Below the pieces are notes generated by a model, which was not told the DNA's origin, did not search any database, and saw only the letters and a list, made by a program, of their open reading frames with translations. The position numbers and the translations under genes were made by a program. A stretch of 29,303 bases of DNA from a virus. Where the stretch lies: the IMG/VR virus record IMGVR_UViG_3300027734_000243, positions 1 to 29,303 of that record. The stretch is one strand, 5' to 3'. Below, one piece after another: positions 21,117 to 29,246 of this stretch. The number at the start of each line of letters is the position of its first letter. Position 1 is the first letter of the stretch.

Positions 21117-22481
21117 TTAGTTCTTCCAAATTCCTTCTACACCGTTAATAATAATTGGCGTTCCGTCTTGCAATTTAGCATTTGCCGCATCAGCTTCAGA
21201 TGCAAACTTGATTGGTGCATTATTAGTTGCAGGCTTTGGCGTAACAACAGGATTTTCTAATTGCTTGCTAGTTTTGCCATAATAAGGAGCAACAGCACCA
21301 CGAACAGAAGTTGTACCTGCTTCTTTGTTTTGTATGTAACGGTTATATCCGTTCATCTTTCCAATGATGACATCAGCACTATCAAGCGGTGATGGTAAAA
21401 AACGCATAATTGTTTCTTTTTCACTTGCACTTTGAGCAGTACCAGCCCGTTCTTTAATAACAGCAGAGGCAGTGTTAAATACTTCAGACCTTGCTTCTAG
21501 TTGTGCAGGGGTAAATCTACGGTTTTGGGCTACATCACCTAAAGGTATTGCTCCTTTTGCCCCAATAGCAAGGCCAAACGCATCACGATTATTTTCAACG
21601 CCTTTAAGAACGCCATTAATAATTGATTTTTGTTGATTCAATTCTGTAAATTCTTTTCCTAAAGCTGAGGATGGAGAACCTTTTAATGGTTGACCGTTTG
21701 CATCTAGTACTGGTGTAGCCTGTGCAGTTTTAGGATTTACTATAAAGATTCCATCTTCACGCTCAAGAACTTGACCACCAGTAGGCATTTGTGACTTAGG
21801 AATTCTTTGCAGAACTTTATTTAAATCATCGGGATCACGGAACTCAATAGCAGTACCAGTATCAATTTGAATAGGTTTTTTAGTTCCTGCGGCTACTTGT
21901 TTAGTAGTGCCGTCAGGCATAGTTACAAATCGGGCTTGGTCTGCGGATAAAGTAAATGCTTCAGGATCGGCAAACATTTTGCTAAATGCCATGTTTTGCA
22001 ATCTTGCAGATGCTCTTGGGTCAAAAGACAGGTTTGCATTAGCGGCTCTTGGGTTTGGCAATACAGCGGAAACAGGGGTCACTTGCTTGTACTGTGGATT
22101 TAATTCCATGTTTGCACCGTACATATCAGGCGTAGTTTGGGTAGTAATTTGATTATTAGGGCCATAAATACCGCCCTCTACCGCAGGTCTACCCTCTTTT
22201 GTTTGTAAATAATCAGCCATTGCCGCTTGATCGCCTTCACGAATAGCTTTGGCCATATCAATTTGTTTTTGATCGGCTTCTTCAAGATTAGATTTGCCAA
22301 CATAAGTTTTAAATAAACTGGCAAGATTTTGCGTAAATGACGGGGCAACATAACGGTTACCAACCATCCTACCTTGCGGTGCTGGTTGTTGCATAAGCAT
22401 TTCAGCCATTTTTTGCTGGCGTAAAATTTGTTGCTGTTGCAACATTTGCTCAGGGGTAAGTGTTCCCATATCAATAGCCAT
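21117..22481 (-). CDS. Putative internal virion / DNA transfer protein
   Basis: 454 aa. Starts with a Gln/Met-rich helix (TPEQMLQQQQILRQQKMAEM), continues with a Pro/Asn-rich middle, then QQKSIINGVLKGVENNRDAF, and ends in a small domain (FASEADAANAKLQDGTPIIING). It lies 2 nt from the neighbouring large virion gene. Composition and place fit an ejection protein. Function inferred. Confidence 0.65.
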   Translation of the reverse strand: MAIDMGTLTPEQMLQQQQILRQQKMAEMLMQQPAPQGRMVGNRYVAPSFTQNLASLFKTYVGKSNLEEADQKQIDMAKAIREGDQAAMADYLQTKEGRPAVEGGIYGPNNQITTQTTPDMYGANMELNPQYKQVTPVSAVLPNPRAANANLSFDPRASARLQNMAFSKMFADPEAFTLSADQARFVTMPDGTTKQVAAGTKKPIQIDTGTAIEFRDPDDLNKVLQRIPKSQMPTGGQVLEREDGIFIVNPKTAQATPVLDANGQPLKGSPSSALGKEFTELNQQKSIINGVLKGVENNRDAFGLAIGAKGAIPLGDVAQNRRFTPAQLEARSEVFNTASAVIKERAGTAQSASEKETIMRFLPSPLDSADVIIGKMNGYNRYIQNKEAGTTSVRGAVAPYYGKTSKQLENPVVTPKPATNNAPIKFASEADAANAKLQDGTPIIINGVEGIWKN

Positions 22482-22483
22482 AA

Positions 22484-22762
22484 TTAATACTCACTTTGTG
22501 GTGCAGGTTCGCTGTAATCATACACATTGGCAGGCTTGGTAGGATCGTTAGGATCTTTTTTACGCAACATTGCCGCCATAGCCATTGCGTTTGAACCGCC
22601 TTGTTTTCCTATTTGACCTGCCTGCATTACTTGTTGATTTTGCTGTGCAAGTGCCGCTTGTTGGTTGGCTTGTTGCTGGCCAATGTTTTGGAAAACAGGC
22701 ATTAAACCTTGCTGATCTTGCCCTTGATATGGGCTAACAGAAATAAAATATGGATTAGGCAT
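22484..22762 (-). CDS. Gln-rich small virion protein
   Basis: 92 aa, MPNPYFISVSPYQGQDQQGL, then a glutamine tract (QQQANQQAALAQQNQQVMQA), then a Met/Ala-rich region. Overlaps the upstream gene by 8 nt. Low complexity, probably helical; may be a small ejection protein or scaffold for one. Confidence 0.7.
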   Translation of the reverse strand: MPNPYFISVSPYQGQDQQGLMPVFQNIGQQQANQQAALAQQNQQVMQAGQIGKQGGSNAMAMAAMLRKKDPNDPTKPANVYDYSEPAPQSEY

Positions 22763-23810
22763 TTAGTTTTCCGTAATCTACGGCTAAGTAGCCGTTATCT
22801 AGTTCAATAACAGCTTCAGGCATGATGGCTTGAACTTCTTGAGCCATTACGCCTGTATGTGTTCCATGGCCTGCTAGTGGGTGATCTTTAAATTCAGGTT
22901 TGTATTCAAACTGGTAAAACGGTAAACCATTAGGCAAAGTGCCGATTGCAACAATATTTTCTTTAGTGCGAATGTCTGATTTCATAATTCCAGCCGCACC
23001 TAAACCCATCAAGCCTTCATTGAAGTTAGCTTGCTGTGCCACTTTGGAGTTAAAGTCGCCCATTTGAGCGTTGTAGCCCATTTGAGCCGCACCTAAAATA
23101 TCAGCACCGCCTGTAGTAGCTTGGTTTGCAGAGTTTACAAATGTTGGATTTTGTACTTGTGAGCCACTACGCAATGCACTTAAAGTATTAAGCGGCATAT
23201 TGTAGTTAGTCATAGCTTGGTTGTAAGCCTGTTGATTTGCGGCTAAACCAGTACCAAATCCTTGAGTTGTAGCACCAAGTAATAAGTCGTTTTCTCTTTG
23301 GCTTTGGGTCATCATTGCCCGTTTGTAGGCTTCTGAACCTACGGGAATACCCTGATTGGCTAATTGGGTGCTTAATGCTTCACGACCTTGCTCAATCTGT
23401 GGCTTAAGGCGTTGCATATACGCATCTTGGTAATTCTGTCCAGCATTAATGCCTACTTGCGGAAGATTAGGGTTAAATTGCTGACCCATTGTGCTTTGAA
23501 CTTGACCAAGTGCAGAATTAATAGTTGAACCAAGACCTAAACTAGCGTTGTTTTGGTTGTTTAAAAGCTGTTGACCAACATCAGATAAAGAAGTTTTGGC
23601 AGTCCAAGTTGGATTACCGTATGGGTCTTGACCACTAACGGTGTAATCTAAATTACCGTAAGGAGTAACTTGGTTTACACGATTAGCGGCTGTAGCGGCT
23701 CTTGCCGCATCTAAGTTGCCTGCCGCAGTTTCCTGTGCGGCCGCCCTGTAATCGGGTGCGGCTGGTGCAGATGCCGCTGGCCCTAATCCTAAAAATCCAC
23801 CACCACCCAT
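22755..23810 (-). CDS. Virion protein with C-terminal S74 chaperone domain
   Basis: 351 aa. The N-terminus MGGGGFLGLGPAASAPAAPD and a helical Gln/Asn/Ala-rich body lead to a C-terminal S74 domain starting at residue 278 (SDIRTKENI, then LPFYQFEYKPEF, GVMAQEVQAIMPEAVI, YLAVDYGKL). This is a second S74-type protein, separate from the fibre at 16938-17963. The body does not look like a fibre, so the chaperone may help fold a tail-needle or ejection assembly. Confidence 0.82.
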   Translation of the reverse strand: MGGGGFLGLGPAASAPAAPDYRAAAQETAAGNLDAARAATAANRVNQVTPYGNLDYTVSGQDPYGNPTWTAKTSLSDVGQQLLNNQNNASLGLGSTINSALGQVQSTMGQQFNPNLPQVGINAGQNYQDAYMQRLKPQIEQGREALSTQLANQGIPVGSEAYKRAMMTQSQRENDLLLGATTQGFGTGLAANQQAYNQAMTNYNMPLNTLSALRSGSQVQNPTFVNSANQATTGGADILGAAQMGYNAQMGDFNSKVAQQANFNEGLMGLGAAGIMKSDIRTKENIVAIGTLPNGLPFYQFEYKPEFKDHPLAGHGTHTGVMAQEVQAIMPEAVIELDNGYLAVDYGKLNA

Positions 23811-23811
23811 G

Positions 23812-24255
23812 TCATTCTCCTCTTGCTGTTCTCAAAGGGCATTTGATGTCGAGAAAGCGACAATCTTCACGCCTCATAGCCATAATCACTAAGTCACCAT
23901 CCATGTGAGCATCAGGTATTTCAGCTATTACTTTAAAACCAAGGTGTCGGTTTAGTTTTAGAGCAGATTCATTATCTGCACAAACTTGCCCTAGTATAAC
24001 GCTAACTCCTAGTTTATTAAAGGGATAATCGAAAGCCGCCCACAATAAATCTCTACTCATCCAATTTACTTCATCTACTGCCCCAATGTGCATTTGACAC
24101 GCTTTGGGCATAAAACTAGCAAATCCTACTACTGCTACTAAATTTCCGTCAATTTCTTGACCTATACAGACTGTTTCTATCGGTAACGGATGGTTCATTA
24201 ACCTAACCAACCAATCCCCCATGTATTTTTGGTTGTCGGTAGTAACCCTACGCAA
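23812..24255 (-). CDS. GNAT-type N-acetyltransferase
   Basis: 147 aa. VAVVGFASFMPKACQMHIGA, then WAAFDYPFNKLGVSVILGQV and CADNESALKLNRHLGFKVIA show the GNAT core: acyl-CoA-binding strand and helix and the N-x-x-A-x-x-x-x-x-x-x-GF motif. Such enzymes recur among podovirus tail genes and may acetylate a virion or host protein; the target is unknown. It lies between the S74 protein and the tail hub gene. Confidence 0.9.
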   Translation of the reverse strand: MRRVTTDNQKYMGDWLVRLMNHPLPIETVCIGQEIDGNLVAVVGFASFMPKACQMHIGAVDEVNWMSRDLLWAAFDYPFNKLGVSVILGQVCADNESALKLNRHLGFKVIAEIPDAHMDGDLVIMAMRREDCRFLDIKCPLRTARGE

Positions 24256-26028
24256 TTATAGAACCCCACCTTTTTCCATTACATAATCGGTTGATGCCCA
24301 ATGAAATTCAATACCTTGCGATGCCACATTTAAGTTAACCGAACCAGCAAAACCCGTTCCAGTCACGCCCTGCCAAAACTTAGTGGTAGTTAAACCACCG
24401 CCCCAGTTAGCTTGATCCCACTTGGAACTGTCCCAAATACCTGTGTTAGTAATAGAAGGGTTGAAAGCTATCTGATTGGTTAATGGCTGGGTGTCAAAAT
24501 CCGTGCTAATACCGCACAGAACGGTCGGTAAGCCGTTATCTGTCTGTAGGATAGGGCGTACTAGAGTAAATCGTTTTAACTGCCCCCTGCTATCGAAATA
24601 ACTATAGGCTTGTTGTGCAGTTGCAACAATGTTAGTCCCTGCGTCAGAATTTTGAGTGTAAAAATTACCTACAAATCCACTAGAGCCAAAATAAATCTTG
24701 TTATTGGCGGATGCTTCCCAACAAAATGCGTTAATTCCAGTAAATCTAGCCCAAGACTTTGTAATCGTGTGCATGACATACTGTTCCTTACCGTTAGTGG
24801 TAGGAATGTTCAGAATCAACATATTTTCACTAGCAAAATAGTTGATCTGCCAGCCAAATTCATTGTAAAAACTGGTAGCCGCTTGACTTACAGCGTAATA
24901 AATTTTGTCGGTAAGGTTTACACGAGGGTCTAAACGGGAAGATTGCAATGCGGCAGACATTGGCACTAAGCCATCTTGAGTTAGCAACAATAAATCGCCA
25001 GCAAATTTGAAAAAACACCGTCTAGCAAAGGTTTGACCCATCTGCCATACACCGACTTCAGACCAAGCATTAGGGTCACTAGGGTTTGTACCCTTGTAAA
25101 CCATGACTTCACCCATACTTGTAACAAAGGCGGATAAGTCATCTACGCCATAACCAGCATCTAAAGTCCAAGTACCCATTGCTTGTAAATAACCACCTGA
25201 ACGGGCTACTGATCCCAATGGAAAGTCTAGTGCCGCACCACCAATAGATTCAACAGGCAGATACCAAAAGGTCATGCTGTCTTTTTGTACAAAAAACAAT
25301 CTGTTTTGGCACATATTGACATTGACAAAAACATTGCTGTTAACGCCTGTAATGCCTAGTACGGTATAACTGCCAACTACGGTAGCGTTAGCCGCAGGTG
25401 CGGTAGCCATTGTGTAAGTAAAGGTTGAAGCACCAGTTACGGTAATAGCATAAGTACCGTTGTAATTGGCTTCGGTAGCACCTGAAATAGATACACGGTT
25501 ATTAGTTACAAGTCCGTGCGGTGAAGCAGTAGTTACGGTAGCTGTAAGGTTACCTGTACCACCTCTTGTAATAGTGCTAATAGTTTGGGCGGTAGTTGTG
25601 GTAGCCATCTTGTACCAGCGTGTACCGTCATAAATGATGGCAGGATCGACCCCGTTTACCGCAATAATAAAGTTGCCACCATCGGTACTAATCATGCAAT
25701 GCTGAAACTTGCTGTTAGTCAGACCTGTAAATACAGAAGTAGCTGTAGAAGTCGATGCGTTATAGATAACACCGTTGGCAATAGCAAAAAGGGTGTTTGT
25801 ACCGTCATACCCTGCGTAATTCATTAGGGTTTCTACATTACCTGTAATGCCAATAGATGCCTTTGAATAACCTTTTCTAAGCGTAACATCGGTAGGCGTA
25901 GGAAAGAAATTAACCAACTGCACCGCATCTAACGGTTGCATTTCGGCTAACGAATCCCTAGCGTTCCAACCCCCAATAGGGGAAGCTAAAGAAGCAGTTG
26001 TGGCGGTGAACTTCTTAGCGACCGCCAT
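24256..26028 (-). CDS. P22-gp10-like tail hub / DNA stabilisation protein
   Basis: 590 aa. SPIGGWNARDSLAEMQPLDA then VQLVNFFPTPTDVTLRKGYS is the signature start of gp10-like tail accessory proteins. A middle insert (TITRGGTGNLTATVTTASPHGL) looks like an immunoglobulin-like/ubiquitin-activating repeat domain. The rest is propeller-like beta repeats with aromatic residues (WYLPVESIGG, YVMHTITKSWARFTG, FYTQNSD). The family plugs the portal vertex and joins adaptor to needle and fibres. Confidence 0.87.
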   Translation of the reverse strand: MAVAKKFTATTASLASPIGGWNARDSLAEMQPLDAVQLVNFFPTPTDVTLRKGYSKASIGITGNVETLMNYAGYDGTNTLFAIANGVIYNASTSTATSVFTGLTNSKFQHCMISTDGGNFIIAVNGVDPAIIYDGTRWYKMATTTTAQTISTITRGGTGNLTATVTTASPHGLVTNNRVSISGATEANYNGTYAITVTGASTFTYTMATAPAANATVVGSYTVLGITGVNSNVFVNVNMCQNRLFFVQKDSMTFWYLPVESIGGAALDFPLGSVARSGGYLQAMGTWTLDAGYGVDDLSAFVTSMGEVMVYKGTNPSDPNAWSEVGVWQMGQTFARRCFFKFAGDLLLLTQDGLVPMSAALQSSRLDPRVNLTDKIYYAVSQAATSFYNEFGWQINYFASENMLILNIPTTNGKEQYVMHTITKSWARFTGINAFCWEASANNKIYFGSSGFVGNFYTQNSDAGTNIVATAQQAYSYFDSRGQLKRFTLVRPILQTDNGLPTVLCGISTDFDTQPLTNQIAFNPSITNTGIWDSSKWDQANWGGGLTTTKFWQGVTGTGFAGSVNLNVASQGIEFHWASTDYVMEKGGVL

Positions 26029-26030
26029 TA

Positions 26031-26936
26031 TTAAGAACCGTAACCAGTATCAGGAATATTCGCCCAGCCAATAAGAACGGCACTTGGAGCAGGTGCAAAG
26101 GATAGGGTAGCAGAACCTTTATCGTTAGCTTTAGCAATGCTCAAATAACGGCTGTAATCTTGTTGCAGTGCAGTAGTATCAAACGATTTAATTTGGAAGT
26201 ATTTGAGTTTAGTCAACAATACGATAATTGAATCATCTAATACAGATGTATCGCTATCAGCAGTAAAGCTATTCTTTACAGCATCACTAGCACTTCTTAC
26301 CCAGCCCTTAGAACGGTACTCAAATCCTAAATATTCTTGGGTGTTGTATGGTGGCCAAATCTCAAACTTGTTGCCCAAGATTCTCCAACGAACTCGTGGG
26401 CCTGTTGAGATATATCCTGATTTGAGCCATTGCCATTGCTGTGCATCGACTGGGCCAAGCATTTGCCAATGCTTTGTCTTATCCCAATGCGTGTTATCGG
26501 TAATAGTTTCGTAATCAGGCGGTAATGGGTAAATAGTACGGCTAAATGTAACTGAACCACCAACAGATGTTGCTGAAGATAACTGGGTTGTTGTTAGGCT
26601 TGTGCCATTAATAACTTCGTCAACATAAGTATCTTGTGGAACGCTTGTGCCAACGATTGAATAATTGCTGTCCAGCCCTGTGGTACTTGGAATGTTATTT
26701 AATAGATAAGTACCATTCGTAGTATCACAGGTCGTGGTTATTGCGTTTGTGTAGAAACGATATTCCAGCTCCAATGCTTGCCAGTCATGCTCTTTAATTA
26801 AGTCATATCCAGCACGGTTCATCAACGCAAGAATCTGTTGCACATCTTGGTTAGTGTTCCCTGCTACATAAGTAGGCACGGCTAGGTTAAGTTCAGCGGT
26901 GACTTGCTGTACCAATTCAAGCATTGTTGATGACAT
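26031..26936 (-). CDS. Head-tail adaptor (P22-gp4 / T7-gp11-like)
   Basis: 301 aa from the ATG at 26936, with AGAGGAAG upstream; the frame is open to 26999 but that overlaps the previous gene. TMLELVQQVTAELNLAVPTY, ILALMNRAGYDLIKEHDW, then YPLPPDYETIT and FEIWPPYNTQEYLGFEYRSK fit tail tubular protein A-like adaptors that bind the portal ring. It precedes the gp10-like gene, the usual pairing. Confidence 0.85.
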   Translation of the reverse strand: MSSTMLELVQQVTAELNLAVPTYVAGNTNQDVQQILALMNRAGYDLIKEHDWQALELEYRFYTNAITTTCDTTNGTYLLNNIPSTTGLDSNYSIVGTSVPQDTYVDEVINGTSLTTTQLSSATSVGGSVTFSRTIYPLPPDYETITDNTHWDKTKHWQMLGPVDAQQWQWLKSGYISTGPRVRWRILGNKFEIWPPYNTQEYLGFEYRSKGWVRSASDAVKNSFTADSDTSVLDDSIIVLLTKLKYFQIKSFDTTALQQDYSRYLSIAKANDKGSATLSFAPAPSAVLIGWANIPDTGYGS

Positions 26937-26937
26937 A

Positions 26938-27588
26938 TTAGGCTTCCTCTGTGGCTTCCGCTTTGCGTTTACGGGGTTTCTTTTCACCAACAGCGGCAAG
27001 TATAGTTGCCATTTGTTCCTGCATAATGGCTAACTTCGCATCTGTTTCAGCCTTTATTTTAGCAGTTTCTTCATCTTTTTTGGCAAGTTCTTCTTTCAAA
27101 GCGTTAATTTCCGCTTCACGCTTGTCTGTTTCTGCCGCTGTTGTAGCTAGATTTAGAAATGCCTTTGCCTTATCGCGGAACGCATAGGGTGACATTCCTG
27201 CCGCCATACCCATACGCTGTAATTGTTGATCTGATGCGTTTGCTACCGCTTCTACCGTGTAAAACTTCATAGCACGGAGTTCTTCTGCTTGTGATTTAGA
27301 TACTAAAGGCCATTCTGTCAATGGTGTTCCCTCGTATCCTTGATCGTCAGCACCGAGTTTGTTTTGATAAGCCGCCCAATGTAGGGGAAACCGTGTTTTG
27401 TGGTTTTCTAAGGCATAAGTATCAATTTCGGTCAAAGTATCGCCAGCAACGCAAATATGTACAAAATCAAACTCTTTGTATATTGGTCTGCCAGCTTCTG
27501 CGGAAGCATCATCCTGCTTTACTGGTCGTTTGTAGAAACGAACTTGTAATCGAGAATCTGCATTTTGCTCATCGGAAGGTAAAGCCAT
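26938..27588 (-). CDS. Conserved podovirus head/tail-region protein
   Basis: 216 aa. VRFYKRPVKQDD, GRPIYKEFDFVHICVAGDTL, RFPLHWAAYQNKLG, TPLTEWPLVSKSQAEELRAM and ASDQQLQRMGMAAGMSPYAF form a conserved pattern I recognise from unnamed podovirus proteins in this position. The C-terminal 70 residues are a charged coiled coil with a KKPRKRK basic tail. GGAG before the ATG. It is the first gene after the terminator. A structural or assembly role is likely. Confidence 0.8.
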   Translation of the reverse strand: MALPSDEQNADSRLQVRFYKRPVKQDDASAEAGRPIYKEFDFVHICVAGDTLTEIDTYALENHKTRFPLHWAAYQNKLGADDQGYEGTPLTEWPLVSKSQAEELRAMKFYTVEAVANASDQQLQRMGMAAGMSPYAFRDKAKAFLNLATTAAETDKREAEINALKEELAKKDEETAKIKAETDAKLAIMQEQMATILAAVGEKKPRKRKAEATEEA

Positions 27589-27620
27589 GTTTAAATCTCC
27601 TAAGTAGTTAGGTAAAGTTA

Positions 27621-27654
27621 AAGAAAAAAGGGGCTATCCTTTTGAGATAACCCC
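27621..27654 (-). terminator. Rho-independent terminator after the capsid block
   Basis: On the minus strand GGGGTTATC and GATAGCCCC form a 9-bp stem (one G-U) with a short loop, followed by TTTTTTCTT. On the plus strand the hairpin is followed by TCGTTTTTA, so it could act both ways. It separates the capsid genes from the tail genes. Confidence 0.9.
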
Positions 27655-27687
27655 TCGTTTTTACTACATTTTAGCGTTTTAAGCTAA

Positions 27688-27981
27688 TCAAACAGAAGCC
27701 TTGCCAAACCAACCATAATCGCCTGATGCCATAGAAGCACCAGCAATATATGTACCTGCACCCAATGTTACTTGGAATGTAGATGCGTTAATTACGCAAG
27801 TTGCGGTTGAAGCCGCAATTGCAACAGCCGCTTGTGCAAACACATAACGCAAGCCGTCAGAGCCAAACACTTCAGCACCAGTAGGGCCAAATGTTGGAAC
27901 TCCAGTACCAGCAGAGTTAGGGTTTGTATTAGTGACATTTGATAAATCAATGCCAGCTAAAGGGGTAATGGTATATGCCAT
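27688..27981 (-). CDS. Small capsid-associated protein (decoration type)
   Basis: 97 aa. MAYTITPLAGIDLSNVTNTN, then GVPTFGPTGAEVFGSDGLRY, then VFAQAAVAIAASTATCVINA and GDYGWFG. The 'GSDG..YV.AQA..A....' and final 'GW.G' elements occur in small beta-rich proteins next to podovirus capsid genes. AAAAGGAAA precedes the ATG. It follows the true end of the capsid gene (28009) by 27 nt once splicing is considered. Confidence 0.8.
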   Translation of the reverse strand: MAYTITPLAGIDLSNVTNTNPNSAGTGVPTFGPTGAEVFGSDGLRYVFAQAAVAIAASTATCVINASTFQVTLGAGTYIAGASMASGDYGWFGKASV

Positions 27982-28008
27982 GATAAATTTCCTTTTCTAA
28001 TCAATGGA

Positions 28009-28079
28009 TTAAGTTGTCAAAATACCTTGCAGGAACGAATTCGAGCAAGTCAAATTTCCAGCCCAACCATACAACTTCA
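28009..28079 (-). CDS. Major capsid protein, exon 2 (C-terminal 23 residues)
   Basis: The 71 nt continue the capsid frame after splicing: ...CCT ACA T | TG AAG TTG TAT GGT TGG GCT... The encoded tail is LKLYGWAGNLTCSNSFLQG plus ILTT and a TAA at 28009-28011. The capsid family, as I remember it, ends in just such a GWAGN...SN..LQG... element after the NQDA motif. In the unspliced frame this sequence is not translated at all. The splice site could shift slightly (for example exon 1 ending CCT or ACATT with the 3' site at another G), but the frame after the intron is firm. Confidence 0.85.
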
Positions 28080-28310
28080 CAATCTTTCTGTTACTTCGGC
28101 TTTCGCCTACTGACCATTTTCATGGCGGAGCAACTTCTTCGAATCGCTCTCTAGGACTTCAAATTACAAGTTATATCCTAGTTCAGACTATCGCTTACTC
28201 TTTCGAGCCCATCTCACTTAGTCGTTCACGGTGGCTTTCGCCTTCCGCCCTGTCATCCCCTTCGGGATTTCCAAGTCAATCAGAGTTGGTTTATAGACAC
28301 CATTAATGCA
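28080..28310 (-). ncRNA. Group I intron in the major capsid gene
   Basis: 231 nt on the minus strand. P1: exon ACAU(U) pairs with GGUGU across a short loop, putting a U-G pair at the 5' splice site. P5: AUCCC-GAAG-GGGAU. P6: CGG-aa-GGC-GAAA-GCC-a-CCG. P7: CGACUA (28222-28217) with UAGUCUG, followed by AAC; between them lie the P3 3' strand (AAGUGAGAU) and P8 (CUC-GAAA-GAG). P9: CUAGGA/UCCUAG. P9 extensions: GAGCGA/UUGCUC, CCAU-GAAA-AUGG and GGC-GAAA-GCC. The intron ends in G (28080). No open reading frame of endonuclease size fits inside it. The stop at 28303 lies inside the intron. Confidence 0.87.
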
Positions 28311-29223
28311 ATGTAGGTTTAGCGTCTTGGTTTATTGACTGTCTTTCGCCACCGATAGGAACGAAATTCCGTTCTTTATGTGGGCGTAGGAAAATGTAAT
28401 TTGTGTTTAGCAAATACATATAAGTTGCAGTTTCTTGATCTCCATAACCACCACCCAAGATCACATCAGCAGACATACCGCCACCGTAGAACTTGAGGGA
28501 AGCAAAACCAGCCGCACCTTCTTCTACACCAGCGATACGCTGAATAGCTTGCAAGGATTGAACATAGTATGAGTAAAAAGTGTTACCAGCAACGATTGTG
28601 TCTACCTTATCAGTATTACGAACAGATTTGATAGCGGCATCAGTCATTTTAGCTTGGATGTTTGCATAACCAGTTACGCCAGTAGTGGCTTGGTTTCTCC
28701 AAAAAGTCCAGTTTGCACGGTTAATACCACCGTAAGTACCTGATGTTGGTGAAGTAGAAACAGCGGCCGCTAGACCAGTAATGTTCTTACCACCGTTACC
28801 TGTACCGTCACCATAAATGTCACCTGAAATACGGTTTAACAAACGAGCTTCAGAAACTTGCATACGACCGTCTAATAGGTCAATTATTTGTTCCTTGCTT
28901 GAGTTCTGCAACATTTCTAGACCACTCATTGTTACGCTATCAGCGTACTGAGTAATAGAGAATTGAGCCGCAGAAATAGGGCTATCAGGGGTGATGTTTA
29001 ATACTTCGTAACCGCTATATGAATTAGCGTTATTGGTATTTGGATCGTTGTACATGATTTCTTGCAAAATCACATTACCGCCTGAGAACGGTTGAACATT
29101 TCCTTTAGCGTTCAAACGCTGTAGGATCGCATTGTTTTGTGTTAAGTTATCAGCCAAAATTCCGCTACGGCTTTGTATGGTAGTAGCGATAATATCGGTG
29201 ATTGCTGAGTTAGCAAATGCCAT
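28311..29223 (-). CDS. Major capsid protein, exon 1
   Basis: Encodes residues 1-304 of a 327-aa spliced capsid protein. Without splicing the frame reads two codons past the splice point (TTG CAT) and stops at 28303, giving 306 aa. The sequence (MAFANSAITDIIATTIQSRS, GNVQPFSGGNVILQEIMYND, QFSITQYADSVTMSGLEMLQ, NTDKVDTIVAGNTFYSYYV, FLRPHKERNFVPIGGERQSI then NQDA) fits the HK97-fold capsid proteins of BPP-1-like podoviruses. AAAGGA lies upstream of the ATG. Confidence 0.9.
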
Positions 29224-29246
29224 GATATTTCCTTTATTAGATTAAG

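Noticed and set aside
28080-28310. Homing endonuclease, group II intron or HEARO-type element in the capsid gap
   Set aside because: No frame of useful length is open within the 231 nt, no group II domain V was seen, and the P5-P9 pattern fits a group I core instead.
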